A stretch of DNA of 64,000 nucleotides from NCBI RefSeq assembly GCF_002979915.1, contig NZ_PCQA01000006.1, positions 1 to 64,000 of the forward strand, written 5' to 3'. Shown piece after piece: positions 44,947 through 54,882 of this stretch; the first letter of the stretch is position 1, and every line of letters starts with the position of its first letter. Source of the stretch: Arthrobacter sp. MYb213 (GTDB taxonomy: Bacteria > Actinomycetota > Actinomycetes > Actinomycetales > Micrococcaceae). Under the pieces are notes generated by a model. That model did not search any database and was not told the DNA's origin. It saw nothing but the letters and a program-made list of their open reading frames with translations. The position numbers were made by a program, and so were the translations under genes.

Positions 44947-45956
44947 GCAATGAAAACTTTGACATCCAGGGGTGCACGATTCTGCTCGCCGGGGATCCTG
45001 TGGGCCTAGGCAAGGCCAACGCGCACTACTGCGCACGCGGAGCCCGCGTGCTTTGCGCTTCTAGCCCGGAGAACGGACTTTCGCAGCTGAACACGTGCAC
45101 CTTGCTCGTCATTTGCGACGCATCCCCCGAAAGATTCACCGCGTTACGGAAGGCCGCCCGCGAACGCGGACTACCGGTGATCACCCGTAGGCCTGTCGCT
45201 GATACCGGCCAGATCACGCTGATCGGTGGCGGACCCGGTGCACTAGACCTGCTGACCGTGCGCGCAGTGAATGCACTGGGCGACGCAGACCTAATCTTCG
45301 TTGATCGGCTGGGTCCCGCGGCCCGGGTGCAAGAGCTTGCTCCGCAAGCACTGCTCGTAGATGTAGGTAAACGCCCTGGCCACCACAAAGTTACCCAAGC
45401 CCAAATTGAACAGCAAATGCTTTCCGCGGCTCTCGCCGGATCAAATGTGGTCAGGCTCAAGGGTGGAGATCCTTTCGTTTTCGGCCGTGGCTTCGAAGAG
45501 CTCACAGCAGCGACCAAGGCAGGCGTCGCGGTGAGCGTCGTTCCAGGGCTTAGCTCCTGCATCACCGTTCCCGCCGCTGCCGGGATTCCCGTCACCGCGC
45601 GCGGGGTAAACACAGTGTTCTCCGTAATCTCGGCTCATGACCCGCTTCAAGAACAACAGTTTAAACACCTGACAGGTCTGGACGGCACCATTGTCATTCT
45701 GATGGGCATGGCCACCTTGGAGCACACGGCTTCCGGGTTCCAGCACCATGGCATGTCCCCTACGATGCCCTGCGCGATCATCGAATCCGGCACCACCGGC
45801 GACCAACGTACCACCCATGCAACGCTTGGAACCTTGGCGCAGGTTTCGCGGGCCGAACGATGCGCCAACCCGGCGGTGATCGTCATCGGCGAAGTAGCGG
45901 CGCTACCGCAACGCCTACTGTCCGAGGAACTTGCCGGATTGCGGGCCAACGCATGA
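44943..45956 (+). CDS. cobA: Uroporphyrinogen-III C-methyltransferase (SUMT)
   Basis: This 337-residue enzyme methylates uroporphyrinogen III twice with S-adenosylmethionine to precorrin-2. The SUMT domain (from about residue 93) has GGGPGALDLLTVRA, VDRLGP, RLKGGDPFVFGRG and PGLSS. The first ~85 residues look like a shortened CysG-type dehydrogenase half (LLAGDPVGLGKANAHYCARGARVLCASS; LLVICDAS), probably degenerate since it lacks a clear GxGxxG. It may be labelled cobA or cysG. The product would feed the divergent chelatase; the HemD-like gene follows by a 4-bp overlap. Confidence 0.92.
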   Translation: MSNENFDIQGCTILLAGDPVGLGKANAHYCARGARVLCASSPENGLSQLNTCTLLVICDASPERFTALRKAARERGLPVITRRPVADTGQITLIGGGPGALDLLTVRAVNALGDADLIFVDRLGPAARVQELAPQALLVDVGKRPGHHKVTQAQIEQQMLSAALAGSNVVRLKGGDPFVFGRGFEELTAATKAGVAVSVVPGLSSCITVPAAAGIPVTARGVNTVFSVISAHDPLQEQQFKHLTGLDGTIVILMGMATLEHTASGFQHHGMSPTMPCAIIESGTTGDQRTTHATLGTLAQVSRAERCANPAVIVIGEVAALPQRLLSEELAGLRANA

Positions 45957-47062
45957 GCCCGCAATTAGCGCTGCCATTGTCAGGATTTCGAATCGCAGTA
46001 ACCAGCAACCGGCGATCCGAGGAGCTGGTCGAGGCGCTGGAACGCCGTGGAGCCGAAGTCACCCACGCACCCCTGCTGAAGCTTGCCCCGTTAGATGATG
46101 AGGCGGTGCTGGTGGAACAGACTAAGAAGTTGATCGAGTTACGCCCCGAAACCGTCATTATTTCCACGGCATACGGGCTGCGACGCTGGTTCGATTCTGC
46201 CGAGGCTGCCGGGCTCGGACATGAGCTTTGCCAATGTTTGAACTCGGCGAAGCTCTATGTGCGCGGGGCGAAGGCTCACGGTGCGGTCCGTGCTCTGGGC
46301 TTTCACGCCACCGCGGTAGCCAAGGACGGAACCACCGCCGGGTTGCTAGACCAACTGGCGAATGAAATTACCGGTCAGACCGTGGCAGTACAGCTACATG
46401 CAGACAGCGATCATGGGTTGCAGTTGGCGCTGCGTGAACTCGGCGCAGCGCGAGTGCTCAAGGTGGAACCGTACCGGTGGCTCGATACCAGTTCAGAACA
46501 GCACCTCTCCAACTTGGTCGAGGGTATTTGTGCCGCCCATTTTGACGCGATCACCTTCACTAGCGCACCGAGCGTGCACGCCTTACTCGCCGCCGCCCGC
46601 TCGCGCAATCGTACTGCGGCGCTGATTCGTTCGTTAAGTGAACGAGTCGTCGTTGCTACCGTTGGTCCGGTCACCGCTGCTCCCTTGGAAGCTGCCGGAG
46701 TGACCGGCACATTGGTTCCCGAGCGCCACCGTATGGGTGCGATGATCCTGCAGTTGGTCGGTCATCTCAGTGAATTAGGCACGTTGAGCACTTCGACGGT
46801 ATTTGGCGACTGCGCCCTGCGTGGCCGCACGCTAAGCCTGAATGGTGAACGTTGCGAACTTTCCCCGGCACAGACCGAGATTCTGCGCCGGCTCATGGAA
46901 GCCAGCGGCTCGGTGGTAACCCGAGAAGAGCTTGTCTCGGTGTTGCCCTCCACATCTTCGAATCACGCGTTGGATATGACGCTAAGCCGCTTGCGGCGCA
47001 CGCTGCCGCACCCGGACCTGATCACTACCGTCATCAAACGTGGTTACCGGATAAACGTGTAA
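45953..47062 (+). CDS. Uroporphyrinogen-III synthase-like protein fused to OmpR-type winged helix
   Basis: This 369-residue protein has an N-terminal HemD-like two-domain fold (FRIAVTSNRRSEELVEALERRG; IISTAYGLRRWF; ITFTSAPSVHALL). A C-terminal OmpR/PhoB winged helix starts at about residue 280 (LSPAQTEILRRLMEASGSVVTREEL; HALDMTLSRLRRTL). M. tuberculosis Rv0260c has the same architecture and lies by a chelatase-like gene. It may sense a tetrapyrrole and regulate siroheme or nitrogen-assimilation genes rather than act only as an enzyme. ATG 45953 overlaps the SUMT stop (ATGA); a longer frame from 45860 is out of place. Confidence 0.87.
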   Translation: MSPQLALPLSGFRIAVTSNRRSEELVEALERRGAEVTHAPLLKLAPLDDEAVLVEQTKKLIELRPETVIISTAYGLRRWFDSAEAAGLGHELCQCLNSAKLYVRGAKAHGAVRALGFHATAVAKDGTTAGLLDQLANEITGQTVAVQLHADSDHGLQLALRELGAARVLKVEPYRWLDTSSEQHLSNLVEGICAAHFDAITFTSAPSVHALLAAARSRNRTAALIRSLSERVVVATVGPVTAAPLEAAGVTGTLVPERHRMGAMILQLVGHLSELGTLSTSTVFGDCALRGRTLSLNGERCELSPAQTEILRRLMEASGSVVTREELVSVLPSTSSNHALDMTLSRLRRTLPHPDLITTVIKRGYRINV

Positions 47063-47547
47063 CTAAGCGTTATGACAAGCAGTTGGCCCACTGACCGATA
47101 AGGGCATTTTTTCGGTCAGTGGGCCGACTGTCTTGTGTTTCGCTGCTTCCAGCGGATCAGCGCCAGATTAGAAATGCATCGTAGCGCCGATGTCATTAGG
47201 GCACCGCCGGCCACCGAGTACCGGAAATTGATGCCAGCCCAAACGTTGAGCCGCATTCGCGTTACTAGTTTTTGCCGTGCCTACTGTGGTCGCCGTGTCG
47301 ATTACAAGATGTGGCTTGGCGTAGGACTTCGGGCGCCTTGCTTCGCCATCGATACGGTCTGTATCCCACCGCATTACTCTTATTTTTCGAGCCTCATTTG
47401 GTGATTTTTTGGGGCCATTGCGCCCCAATGCCCCTTTGGGTAACCGATTGTTCTTTCACCGGCGGTGCCGGTGTGAGGTGCCCAGCCACACACCTTGGTT
47501 CGAGAGTCGATTGTGGCTATCTAAGTGATTATCCGTAGTATCGAGTC
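47063..47547. other. Gap between siroheme cluster and PfkB kinase
   Basis: After the terminator at 47080-47130 I find no supported gene in about 417 bp. Open frames on both strands (47168-47428 minus, 47272-47538 plus) overlap one another and have unlikely compositions. A short hairpin TTGGGGC / GCCCCAA (47409-47428) and ACCGG / CCGGT near 47458 are of unknown meaning. Confidence 0.45.
47080..47130 (+). terminator. Terminator after HemD-like gene
   Basis: AGTTGGCCCACTGACCGA pairs with TCGGTCAGTGGGCCGACT (one G-T), loop containing TTTTTT. An 18-bp stem. Confidence 0.8.
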
Positions 47548-48462
47548 ATGGCACAGATACAGGTGGTTGGCGAAGCTCTAGCCGATATCGTTGATGGCGT
47601 AGCACATCCAGGTGGTTCCCCGATGAATGTCGCGGTGGGGCTAGGCCGTTTGGGCCATGAGGTCACCTTGACTACCGACCTTGGCGATGATGAGCATGGA
47701 GCATTAATTTCAGCGCATCTAGCCGATTCCTCGGTAAAACTTGCGGCCGACTCTTACTCTCAAGAGTCCACCAGTTACGCAACCGTCTCCGTAGACGGAG
47801 TGGGCGATGCGACCTACGAATTTAGTTTGTCTTGGGACTTGCCCCAGGGAGTGGCCTCCTCCGAGGCACAACTTTTACACACCGGGTCCATCGCTGGATG
47901 GCTGGCGCCAGGTTGCGAAAAAGTCCTTGAAGCCTTTGAAGCGTCACCTGCAGATCAGTTGCGCAGTTACGACCCCAATGTGCGCCCCCAGCTCATCCGC
48001 AAGCGTTCCACTGCGGTGAAGCAAATCGAAAAGATGATGAGTCTGTCCCATGTCGTCAAGCTCAGCGATGATGACGCCCTGTGGCTATATCCAGGATGGG
48101 ATTGCCAGCGGATCCTTGACCATATTTTGGAACGTGGCGCGAAACTCGCGGTCATGACCTTCGGCGCGCGCGGCGCCACGGCCCGCGCGAAAAACACCGA
48201 GGTGATGGTTCATTCACGTCCGGTAAAGATTGTCGACACTATCGGTGCCGGTGATGCTTTTATGTCTGGGTTGCTTCATGGGCTGCTTAATAGCTCTTTG
48301 GCTCAGGCGCTGACCGCCAAGGGTGCCGCTCTAGATCAGAGTGAATTGGAGTTCGCGTTGACTCAGGCGACTCGTTGCTCCGAGCTCACCGTGCTCACTT
48401 CTGGTGCTAACCCACCGCGACTTGAAGCACTCAACGAGTCCCTGCAGGCACAGATTTCATAG
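47548..48462 (+). CDS. PfkB-family carbohydrate kinase (fructokinase-like)
   Basis: This 304-residue sugar kinase has the PfkB N-terminal pattern GGSPMNVAVGLGRLG and the C-terminal signature VDTIGAGDAFMSG with the catalytic Asp. The likely substrate is a hexose such as fructose, but ribose or another sugar is possible. No sugar transporter adjoins it. It ends 72 bp before the IclR gene, so co-transcription is possible but not required. Confidence 0.88.
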   Translation: MAQIQVVGEALADIVDGVAHPGGSPMNVAVGLGRLGHEVTLTTDLGDDEHGALISAHLADSSVKLAADSYSQESTSYATVSVDGVGDATYEFSLSWDLPQGVASSEAQLLHTGSIAGWLAPGCEKVLEAFEASPADQLRSYDPNVRPQLIRKRSTAVKQIEKMMSLSHVVKLSDDDALWLYPGWDCQRILDHILERGAKLAVMTFGARGATARAKNTEVMVHSRPVKIVDTIGAGDAFMSGLLHGLLNSSLAQALTAKGAALDQSELEFALTQATRCSELTVLTSGANPPRLEALNESLQAQIS

Positions 48463-48534
48463 TCCCATCCGGCAGTTGACGCTCAGTGTTGCTAGAGTTC
48501 CCTAGCAGGTATGCATTTCGACTAAGGGGTAATC

Positions 48535-49323
48535 ATGGGCAGCAAGGTACCGGCAGCTGAAAACACGCTGCGCGTCTTGCGTTTACTGGCAAGCAGGAAA
48601 TCGCCGACCCCCGCAGCAATGATCGCTAAACTGCTGGAGTTACCGCGCTCGAGTGTCTACCAGCTACTCAACGTCATGCTCGAACAGGGCTTTATCGCCC
48701 ACTACCCCGAGGAGAAAGCCTACGGGCTGGGGGTTTCCTCATTTGAGCTTTCCAGCGCCTACACGCGTCAGGAACCCTTAGCGCGCTTCGGCGCTCCTTT
48801 GATTGCGCAGCTGGTTGACAAGGTGGGCGAAAGCGCCCATCTTGCGGTCCTACACGGCGCGGATGTGCTTTACATTGTGGAGGAACGAGCCAAGGGACGG
48901 CCCTCATTGGTGACCGAAGTCGGGGTGCGTTTACCTTCGCATTTGACCGCCTCGGGGCGGGCCATTCTTGCTGCACTCCCAAAATCTCAGGTGCGTGCGT
49001 TGTATCCGGGGTCCGCAAGTTTCAGTAGCCGGGCTCAAGACAGCGGGATAAATTCTTATCAGCAGTTGCGCCGCGAATTAGACCAGACCGCCACACGTGG
49101 TTTCGCGGTAGAGCGTGAAGATGTGACCGCAGATTTCCATTCGCTCGCGGTTGAGATATTAGATGCCAATGGTTGGCCGGTTGCAGCGGTCGCCGTCACC
49201 TTCCTTGGGGACCGAGTTCCGGAAGATCAATGGGATCCGCTACTAGAACAAATACGCCAAACCGCCGCGCAGCTGACCTCGCGGATTCAAGGTCGGCGCA
49301 ACAGCCCCGCACCCGCAGTCTGA
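48535..49323 (+). CDS. IclR-family regulator, probable hut regulator
   Basis: This 262-residue IclR protein has a winged helix (TPAAMIAKLLELPRSSVYQLL) and a ligand domain (SAHLAVLHGADVLYIVEE; LPSHLTASGRAILAAL; VEREDVTADFHSLAVEIL). It stands directly upstream of hutU on the same strand, 100 bp apart, and its stop codon lies inside a motif that recurs before hutH. It is therefore the best candidate regulator of histidine utilisation; the ligand would be histidine or urocanate by analogy. AAGGGG precedes the ATG. Confidence 0.87.
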   Translation: MGSKVPAAENTLRVLRLLASRKSPTPAAMIAKLLELPRSSVYQLLNVMLEQGFIAHYPEEKAYGLGVSSFELSSAYTRQEPLARFGAPLIAQLVDKVGESAHLAVLHGADVLYIVEERAKGRPSLVTEVGVRLPSHLTASGRAILAALPKSQVRALYPGSASFSSRAQDSGINSYQQLRRELDQTATRGFAVEREDVTADFHSLAVEILDANGWPVAAVAVTFLGDRVPEDQWDPLLEQIRQTAAQLTSRIQGRRNSPAPAV

Positions 49324-49335
49324 AATTCCGGACAG
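49318..49335. promoter_or_regulatory. Candidate hut operator, hutU copy
   Basis: GTCTGAAATTCCGGACAG is an imperfect palindrome 88 bp before the hutU start. In reverse orientation it matches the element before hutH at 15 of 18 positions. It overlaps the stop codon of the IclR gene. Confidence 0.6.
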
Positions 49336-49423
49336 CACCGTGAAAACCCCCGTGTGCTAGATGCGCCCTATGGCCAATGATGGAAGCAGTTAGTTACTTC
49401 ACTTACCGCTAAAGGAGTCCATC

Positions 49424-51094
49424 GTGAGCCATGAACCACGAGTCGTCCGCGCCCCCCGTGGCACAAAGCTCAACGCCAAATCTTGGGCTACCGAAGCCCC
49501 GCTACGGATGCTGATGAACAACCTCGACCCAGAGGTTGCCGAACGCCCGGAAGATCTAGTCGTTTACGGTGGCACCGGCAAGGCAGCACGCTCATGGGAG
49601 GCCTTTGACGCCATCCTTGAGACGCTCAAGGATCTGGAAGAAAACGAAACCCTACTCATCCAGTCCGGTAAGCCAGTGGGCGTATTCCGTACCAACAAGT
49701 GGGCACCGCGTGTATTGATCGCTAACTCAAACTTGGTTGGAGACTGGGCGAACTGGGAGCACTTCCGCAAACTCGAGGCCGAAGGCCTGATGATGTACGG
49801 ACAGATGACTGCAGGCTCCTGGATTTACATTGGCACCCAAGGAATCTTGCAGGGTACCTATGAAACCTTTGCCGCCATCGGGCGCAAACGATACAGCGGT
49901 ACGTTGGCAAACACGCTCACCTTGACCGGTGGTTGTGGTGGCATGGGTGGGGCTCAACCACTGGCGGTCACGCTGAATAATGGTGCATGCCTGATCGTTG
50001 ACGTCGATGAAACACGGCTCCGTCGGCGCGTATCCAAGCGCTACCTCGACGAGGTAGAACTAGACCTAGACAAGGCGCTGGCCAAGGTCTGTGCAGCGAA
50101 GGCTGAAGGCCGCGGACATTCCGTTGGGTACGTCGGCAACGCCGCCGAGGTCTTCCCCGAGCTGTTACGACGCCATAAGTCCGGCGAAGTGGCTTTCGAT
50201 ATCGTCACCGACCAGACCAGCGCACACGATCCACTGAGCTACCTACCAGTGGAATACACCTTGGAGCAGTGGTCCGAAGCTGCGGCCACCGACGCCGCAG
50301 ATTTCACCCACAAGGCACAGGCTTCGATGGCCAAACATGTTCAGGCAATGGTTGAATTTCAGGATCTTGGCGTTGAGGTATTTGATTACGGAAACTCGAT
50401 CCGCGACGAAGCCCGAAAGGGTGGCTACGATCGGGCGTTTGAATTCCCAGGCTTCGTTCCTGCATATATTCGACCACTATTCTGTGAGGGACTTGGCCCA
50501 TTCCGTTGGGTAGCGTTATCCGGTGATCCAGAAGATATCCGCGTTACCGATCAAGCATTAAAAGAACTGTTCCCAGAAAACGAACACCTGCACCGTTGGT
50601 TGGATGCCGCCGCGGAACGCGTGGAGTTTGAAGGACTACCAGCACGTATCTGCTGGTTGGGCTACGGCGAACGTGCCAAGGCAGGGTTGCTCTTCAATCA
50701 GTTAGTTGCCGAGGGCAAGGTTTCGGCACCAATCGTCATCGGCCGTGATCATCTAGATTCCGGTTCCGTTGCTTCTCCTTACCGTGAGACCGAGGCTATG
50801 GCTGACGGTTCCGATGCGGTAGCCGATTGGCCACTACTGAACGCACTCACGGCAACGAGCTCGGGGGCTTCTTGGGTTTCCATCCACCATGGTGGCGGTG
50901 TGGGCATGGGCCGCTCCATCCATGCAGGTCAGGTCTCCTTGGCTGATGGTAGCGAGATGGCTGCCGCCAAACTAGAAGCACTGCTAACCAATGATCCAGG
51001 TATGGGCGTCATCCGCCACGTTGATGCCGGGTACGACCGCGCAATCGAGGTCGCTGCGGAACGCGGTGTGCGAATCCCGATGCAGGGCAAGTAG
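49424..51094 (+). CDS. hutU: Urocanate hydratase
   Basis: This 556-residue NAD-dependent enzyme converts urocanate to imidazolonepropionate, the second step of histidine breakdown. The NAD-binding glycine stretch [13 protein letters not shown] and the active-site cysteine motif [15 protein letters not shown] are present, as is [16 protein letters not shown]. Length is normal for HutU. The start is GTG with AAAGGAG 7 nt upstream. hutH lies 4.2 kb away on the same strand; hutI and hutG are not in this window. A strong hairpin terminator follows. Confidence 0.96.
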   Translation: MSHEPRVVRAPRGTKLNAKSWATEAPLRMLMNNLDPEVAERPEDLVVYGGTGKAARSWEAFDAILETLKDLEENETLLIQSGKPVGVFRTNKWAPRVLIANSNLVGDWANWEHFRKLEAEGLMMYGQMTAGSWIYIGTQGILQGTYETFAAIGRKRYSGTLANTLTLTGGCGGMGGAQPLAVTLNNGACLIVDVDETRLRRRVSKRYLDEVELDLDKALAKVCAAKAEGRGHSVGYVGNAAEVFPELLRRHKSGEVAFDIVTDQTSAHDPLSYLPVEYTLEQWSEAAATDAADFTHKAQASMAKHVQAMVEFQDLGVEVFDYGNSIRDEARKGGYDRAFEFPGFVPAYIRPLFCEGLGPFRWVALSGDPEDIRVTDQALKELFPENEHLHRWLDAAAERVEFEGLPARICWLGYGERAKAGLLFNQLVAEGKVSAPIVIGRDHLDSGSVASPYRETEAMADGSDAVADWPLLNALTATSSGASWVSIHHGGGVGMGRSIHAGQVSLADGSEMAAAKLEALLTNDPGMGVIRHVDAGYDRAIEVAAERGVRIPMQGK

Positions 51095-51470
51095 CGAGAA
51101 CCGGTCAACAGGCGCGGGCCGTGGAAGTTTAGCAGTAGCACTGCAGGCTTTTGTGGCCCGCGTTTTGTGCGCGTGAGAAAGCACCGGCCAAGTCAGGATC
51201 TCGTATCCGAGTAACTACTATGGAGTAGTTTGGGAATTTTGGCTGGCTCACCTAGGTCCATCAGGTTGTTGGCAACCTAGGGAAACTCGCGGATTTGGAC
51301 CTCAGCGTTGAATCCTTGAAGTTACAGAATAGTTCCTCACGCTACGTACGCCGAGCTCGTTACAGCAGTGGCCCGCCACTTCGTTAATTGAAGCGACGGG
51401 TCATTGGAGTACAACTAGATGATCTGAACCTTGGCATGCGAACTGGCCAGATGGGGTGCGCTAACTCCTC
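51095..51470. other. Gap after hutU
   Basis: The first part holds the hutU terminator (51113-51166). Beyond it, about 300 bp show no supported gene or clear repeat. Confidence 0.5.
51113..51166 (+). terminator. Terminator after hutU
   Basis: CGCGGGCC pairs with GGCCCGCG, enclosing a smaller hairpin, and is followed by TTTTG. Confidence 0.78.
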
Positions 51471-51722
51471 TTAGGAACCAGCATTGGTGCCACCATTAAA
51501 ATGATCTAGTCGGCTGGGTCCTGCAATCATTCGGAATATACCCCAGCACATGAGCATTGTTCCCCAGGCAACGATGATCCATAAAGGATTCATACTAGGG
51601 ACCACTCCCATAGGCACCCAAAATATGGCTACCGAGAACATGATCGCGAACAGGGCCCCACCTGCGGCTAATCCCAAGCCTAAGTGGGTATTGAGTTGAG
51701 ACGCTCCGTGAATCGTTGGCAT
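51471..51722 (-). CDS. Small two-span membrane protein
   Basis: This 83-residue protein is not recognised. Two hydrophobic segments (GLGLAAGGALFAIMFSVAIF and NPLWIIVAWGTMLMCWGIF) are joined by a short loop. ATG 51722 is chosen because TGGAG lies 7 nt upstream; the frame stays open to 51929, but the extra N terminus has poor composition. It sits on the opposite strand between hutU and the decarboxylase, with no visible connection to histidine breakdown. Confidence 0.55.
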   Translation of the reverse strand: MPTIHGASQLNTHLGLGLAAGGALFAIMFSVAIFWVPMGVVPSMNPLWIIVAWGTMLMCWGIFRMIAGPSRLDHFNGGTNAGS

Positions 51723-52146
51723 GGCGTCACTCCATTTCTGCCCGGGAATTCCGGGATAGAATCGGCTTTCTTCCATTGAACTGACGGCAATGAAACTTGT
51801 CCGCCAGTAAAGCGAAGTGGACTGTTGTCTATTCGCCTGTGCTTTTGCGTGATTCCATATTCTGGTCCCTTCCAGAAGACTTTTCGCCCAGTAGCCGGCT
51901 AGTGCAACGATGCTCTCGCCTATAGCCACTGCTTCTCACCATACGCCGGAATTACACTCATGGCGCAGCTTCATACCAAACATTCAGGGGACGGGAAATA
52001 ACCTCTGCGACCGGTTGTTCTCAGCCACCGGCGCTATCTAATTTGCCGCGCAGATTCCTACTAGCTCGCGGGCTGATTAGGAACGTGCCAACGGGAAATG
52101 ATGTGACCAGTGTAGGAGCCTGCAAGCAGACTCCTACACTGAAGAC
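51723..52146. other. Gap between membrane protein and decarboxylase
   Basis: No gene is supported beyond the possible N-terminal extension of the membrane protein (to 51929). The right end holds the decarboxylase terminator hairpin. Confidence 0.45.
52108..52141 (-). terminator. Terminator after decarboxylase gene
   Basis: CAGTGTAGGAG pairs with CTCCTACACTG around a 12-nt loop, 5 bp beyond the stop codon. The T-run is weak. Confidence 0.7.
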
Positions 52147-54882
52147 CTATAGTCGCTTTGCGGCTACACTGGCCAACGCTTCGGAAGTGAAGACCTGATA
52201 TCCGAAGTCACCGTGGTATCCGTGAATCTCTCGAGTATCCAGAACATCCATGTAGTCAAGAATTTCAGTTGAGACTACCTGACCCGGAACCAGCACGGGG
52301 AAGCCTGGCGGGTATGGTGTCACGAAGGCAGCAGAAACTATTTGTTCCCCACTTTGAATTCGTTGACGGATCTCAGGCGAAAACATGAAGTGCGTGGCCG
52401 GGTCTTGGTACGTCAGGTAGTAGGCCGAACGCATATCACCACTTCCACCGCCGCCACTAAATTCGTCGGCGAAATAGCTGAAGTCAGGCATCGGCACTTC
52501 AGTTGCAGGAACCTTCTTGCCGTCACCCATGGCACGCCCATCGAGGCGGCGCTCGTGCTCCAGCTCCTCGGCGATCTTCACTAACACTTCAATCAAGTGC
52601 GCAACTGCCGAACGGTTGGTACCAATGTTTGTCATCAGCAACACCGAGGTACGGCTGGTCTTATTCACCTGAATTGAGTGACCATCCATCAGGTAGGTGT
52701 GCTTAAAGGTGTCTCCGTCGACTCCAGTGCGACTGATGTCTAAGGTCAGTCGTGACGGGTCGACAACAAACTCATCTTCGGCCCATGACCGGTCCCAAAC
52801 TTCCAGCCCGTCGCGTACCGGACTAGCGGTATCACTGCACCGATATGCACCAGGGATTAGCTCTTGAGTATCAAGCACACGGAAATATTTGCGCAATAGT
52901 TTATTGCGTGTCATGGCTCGGACGATTGACTGCGCCAAATCGACTTGTCGCTGCACCAGCGCGTAGCCCTCAAGTTCCGCCTGACGTCGTCCAATATCCA
53001 AAGATGCGAGGATCTGATAGTTCGGGGACGTAGAGGTGTGAGTCATATAGGCTTCGCGGAAGGTATTACGGTTACGCTCGGCAAAATCCTGATCATGAAT
53101 ATGAATCATTGAACCCTGGCGCAATGAGGTCAGGGTCTTATGCGTCGATTGCGTCGAATAGACTCGCAATCGAGTCTTTGCAGGATCCGCCAGCAGGCGT
53201 GTTTTTATCCAAGCATCGTCATTGGACGGATCATCCAGGGTTCCGGGCTCGGGCAATACTGCCTGTTGAGCGGCAAAACGCTCGCGGTAGTCTTTGGTCT
53301 CGAACGTGGTTCGGATTCGCTCGGCCGCGGCCATACCTGTGCGCTGACGATAAATCGGGTGGAAACCAGCAAAAGCGAACCATGCTTCGTCCCAAAGGAA
53401 GACTAGGTCAGGCTTGATTGCCAAGCACTCTTCCATGACCCGGCGTGGATCATAAATAATTCCGTCAAAGGTGCAGTTAGTCAGCGTCAACATTTTGACC
53501 TTGTGCAACAAACCTTCACGACGCAGTTGCAGCAGGCGACCCTTGATCTCTTCCAGAGATACTGCCCCATACATTGAGTGTTCGTTCAGCGGGTAAGCCT
53601 CTAGGTAACTGACGTTTGCCCCTGCAAGCACCAGTGAGTAGTGGTGCGATTTGTGGCAGTTTCGGTCAACGAGCACAATATCGCCTGGAGCCAGAATTGA
53701 CTGGTGGACAATCTTGTTTGCGGTGGAGGTGCCGTTCGTAACGAAATAGGTCCGGTGGCTGTTGAACGCGCGAGCCGCTAGTTCATGAGCTTCCTTAATG
53801 GAGCTCTGCGGATCAAGTAGTGAATCGAGGCCACCGGAGGTGGCCGAGGTTTCAGCCAGCAAAAGGTTTTTCCCATAGAAATCTACGAGGTCACGTGCCC
53901 ACGGTGAATTTTGCACCGAACCCGCACGGGAAATCGGCATCGCATGGAATACTCCACCCGGACGCTTGGCATAGGTCTGCAAGGCGTGGAAAAAGGGAGT
54001 GTTGTACCGTTCCAAAACTTCGGCGATCAATGACAGGTGTAGGTCCATGCCATCGTTGCGGGAGAAGATGCGCTTGAAGCGTCCGGTAATCTCGTGCGCA
54101 ATAGACTCCAGTGCAACCCCGGCGATCAGGTATACCGGGATCTCAGGCCGGAGCAGATCGATGATTGCTTCCAGATCCAAAATCCGGTCGATTTGTCGCA
54201 TCGTTTTGAAGCGTCCGGCAGTATGTCTGGAAACGTAGTTACCCAATGTGGCGCTTAGACGTCGGCGAGTTTCCAATTCAAAACGGGCGGTGAGCACGAC
54301 CGCTTGAATTGTCGGATTAATGACGATCGCGGTCAGCGCATCTTCGACGCTGGGAACTACGACAAAACTGTAGACGAACGAATCGGTTCGCTGGCGTTGC
54401 TCCAGCATCTCTACCTTGAAACGTTCAATTTCGTCAGCCGGCCCATTATCAACGAGCAGTATTTCAACCTTAGGGGTGAATTTCCGCTGACTAGGGCGAG
54501 TCTCATTGCCACGTAAATCGTTGCTCTGCGCGGCAGCTTCGCTTTCCTCGGCGTCAATATCGTGGCCTTCGCCATCAATGTATTGCGTCTGGGTGCGGAA
54601 AGACTGATTAGCCTGGTAAACCTTACTCAAGGCATCACGAAAGTGGCCTTCGTTCATCAGGGTTTCAACTTCGTTAAAGTAATCGATTCCCGGTGAGGCC
54701 CAGTATGGTTCGATAGCCGAAAGTAGGCTCAGTAGTTGCCGTGCATCGTGCTCGTGCTGCTCTCCGGCAACTTTGTCATCGAGGCCTCGAATGATCTCAC
54801 CTAGGACATATCCGAGGTGTTCCCATGCATCTTTGCGCTTTCGCCAAGCGCTTTCTGGTGTCGCTGTTACTTGTTGTTTCAT
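52147..54882 (-). CDS. Orn/Lys/Arg-type decarboxylase, large
   Basis: This 911-residue PLP enzyme is of the fold-type-I bacterial Orn/Lys/Arg decarboxylase class (AdiA/CadA/SpeC relatives). An N-terminal response-regulator-like wing (VEILLVDNGPADE; AVVLTARFELETRRRL) precedes the PLP domain with FVTNGTSTANKIVHQS, VDRNCHKSHHYSL, FLWDEAWFAFAGFHP and the PLP lysine in YSTQSTHKTLTSLRQGSM. The C-terminal domain includes PYPPGFPVLVPGQVV. It is longer than E. coli AdiA (~755 aa), mainly in the N terminus. Arginine or lysine is the likely substrate; no partner antiporter is next to it. ATG 54882 is preferred over GTG 54903. Confidence 0.9.
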   Translation of the reverse strand: MKQQVTATPESAWRKRKDAWEHLGYVLGEIIRGLDDKVAGEQHEHDARQLLSLLSAIEPYWASPGIDYFNEVETLMNEGHFRDALSKVYQANQSFRTQTQYIDGEGHDIDAEESEAAAQSNDLRGNETRPSQRKFTPKVEILLVDNGPADEIERFKVEMLEQRQRTDSFVYSFVVVPSVEDALTAIVINPTIQAVVLTARFELETRRRLSATLGNYVSRHTAGRFKTMRQIDRILDLEAIIDLLRPEIPVYLIAGVALESIAHEITGRFKRIFSRNDGMDLHLSLIAEVLERYNTPFFHALQTYAKRPGGVFHAMPISRAGSVQNSPWARDLVDFYGKNLLLAETSATSGGLDSLLDPQSSIKEAHELAARAFNSHRTYFVTNGTSTANKIVHQSILAPGDIVLVDRNCHKSHHYSLVLAGANVSYLEAYPLNEHSMYGAVSLEEIKGRLLQLRREGLLHKVKMLTLTNCTFDGIIYDPRRVMEECLAIKPDLVFLWDEAWFAFAGFHPIYRQRTGMAAAERIRTTFETKDYRERFAAQQAVLPEPGTLDDPSNDDAWIKTRLLADPAKTRLRVYSTQSTHKTLTSLRQGSMIHIHDQDFAERNRNTFREAYMTHTSTSPNYQILASLDIGRRQAELEGYALVQRQVDLAQSIVRAMTRNKLLRKYFRVLDTQELIPGAYRCSDTASPVRDGLEVWDRSWAEDEFVVDPSRLTLDISRTGVDGDTFKHTYLMDGHSIQVNKTSRTSVLLMTNIGTNRSAVAHLIEVLVKIAEELEHERRLDGRAMGDGKKVPATEVPMPDFSYFADEFSGGGGSGDMRSAYYLTYQDPATHFMFSPEIRQRIQSGEQIVSAAFVTPYPPGFPVLVPGQVVSTEILDYMDVLDTREIHGYHGDFGYQVFTSEALASVAAKRL

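Noticed and set aside
47168-47538. Overlapping frames on both strands in the gap before the PfkB kinase
   Set aside because: They overlap one another, lack start signals and resemble no protein known to me.
49336-49423. Promoter boxes for hutU
   Set aside because: No convincing -35/-10 pair with normal spacing could be picked by eye between the operator and the start, so none is listed.
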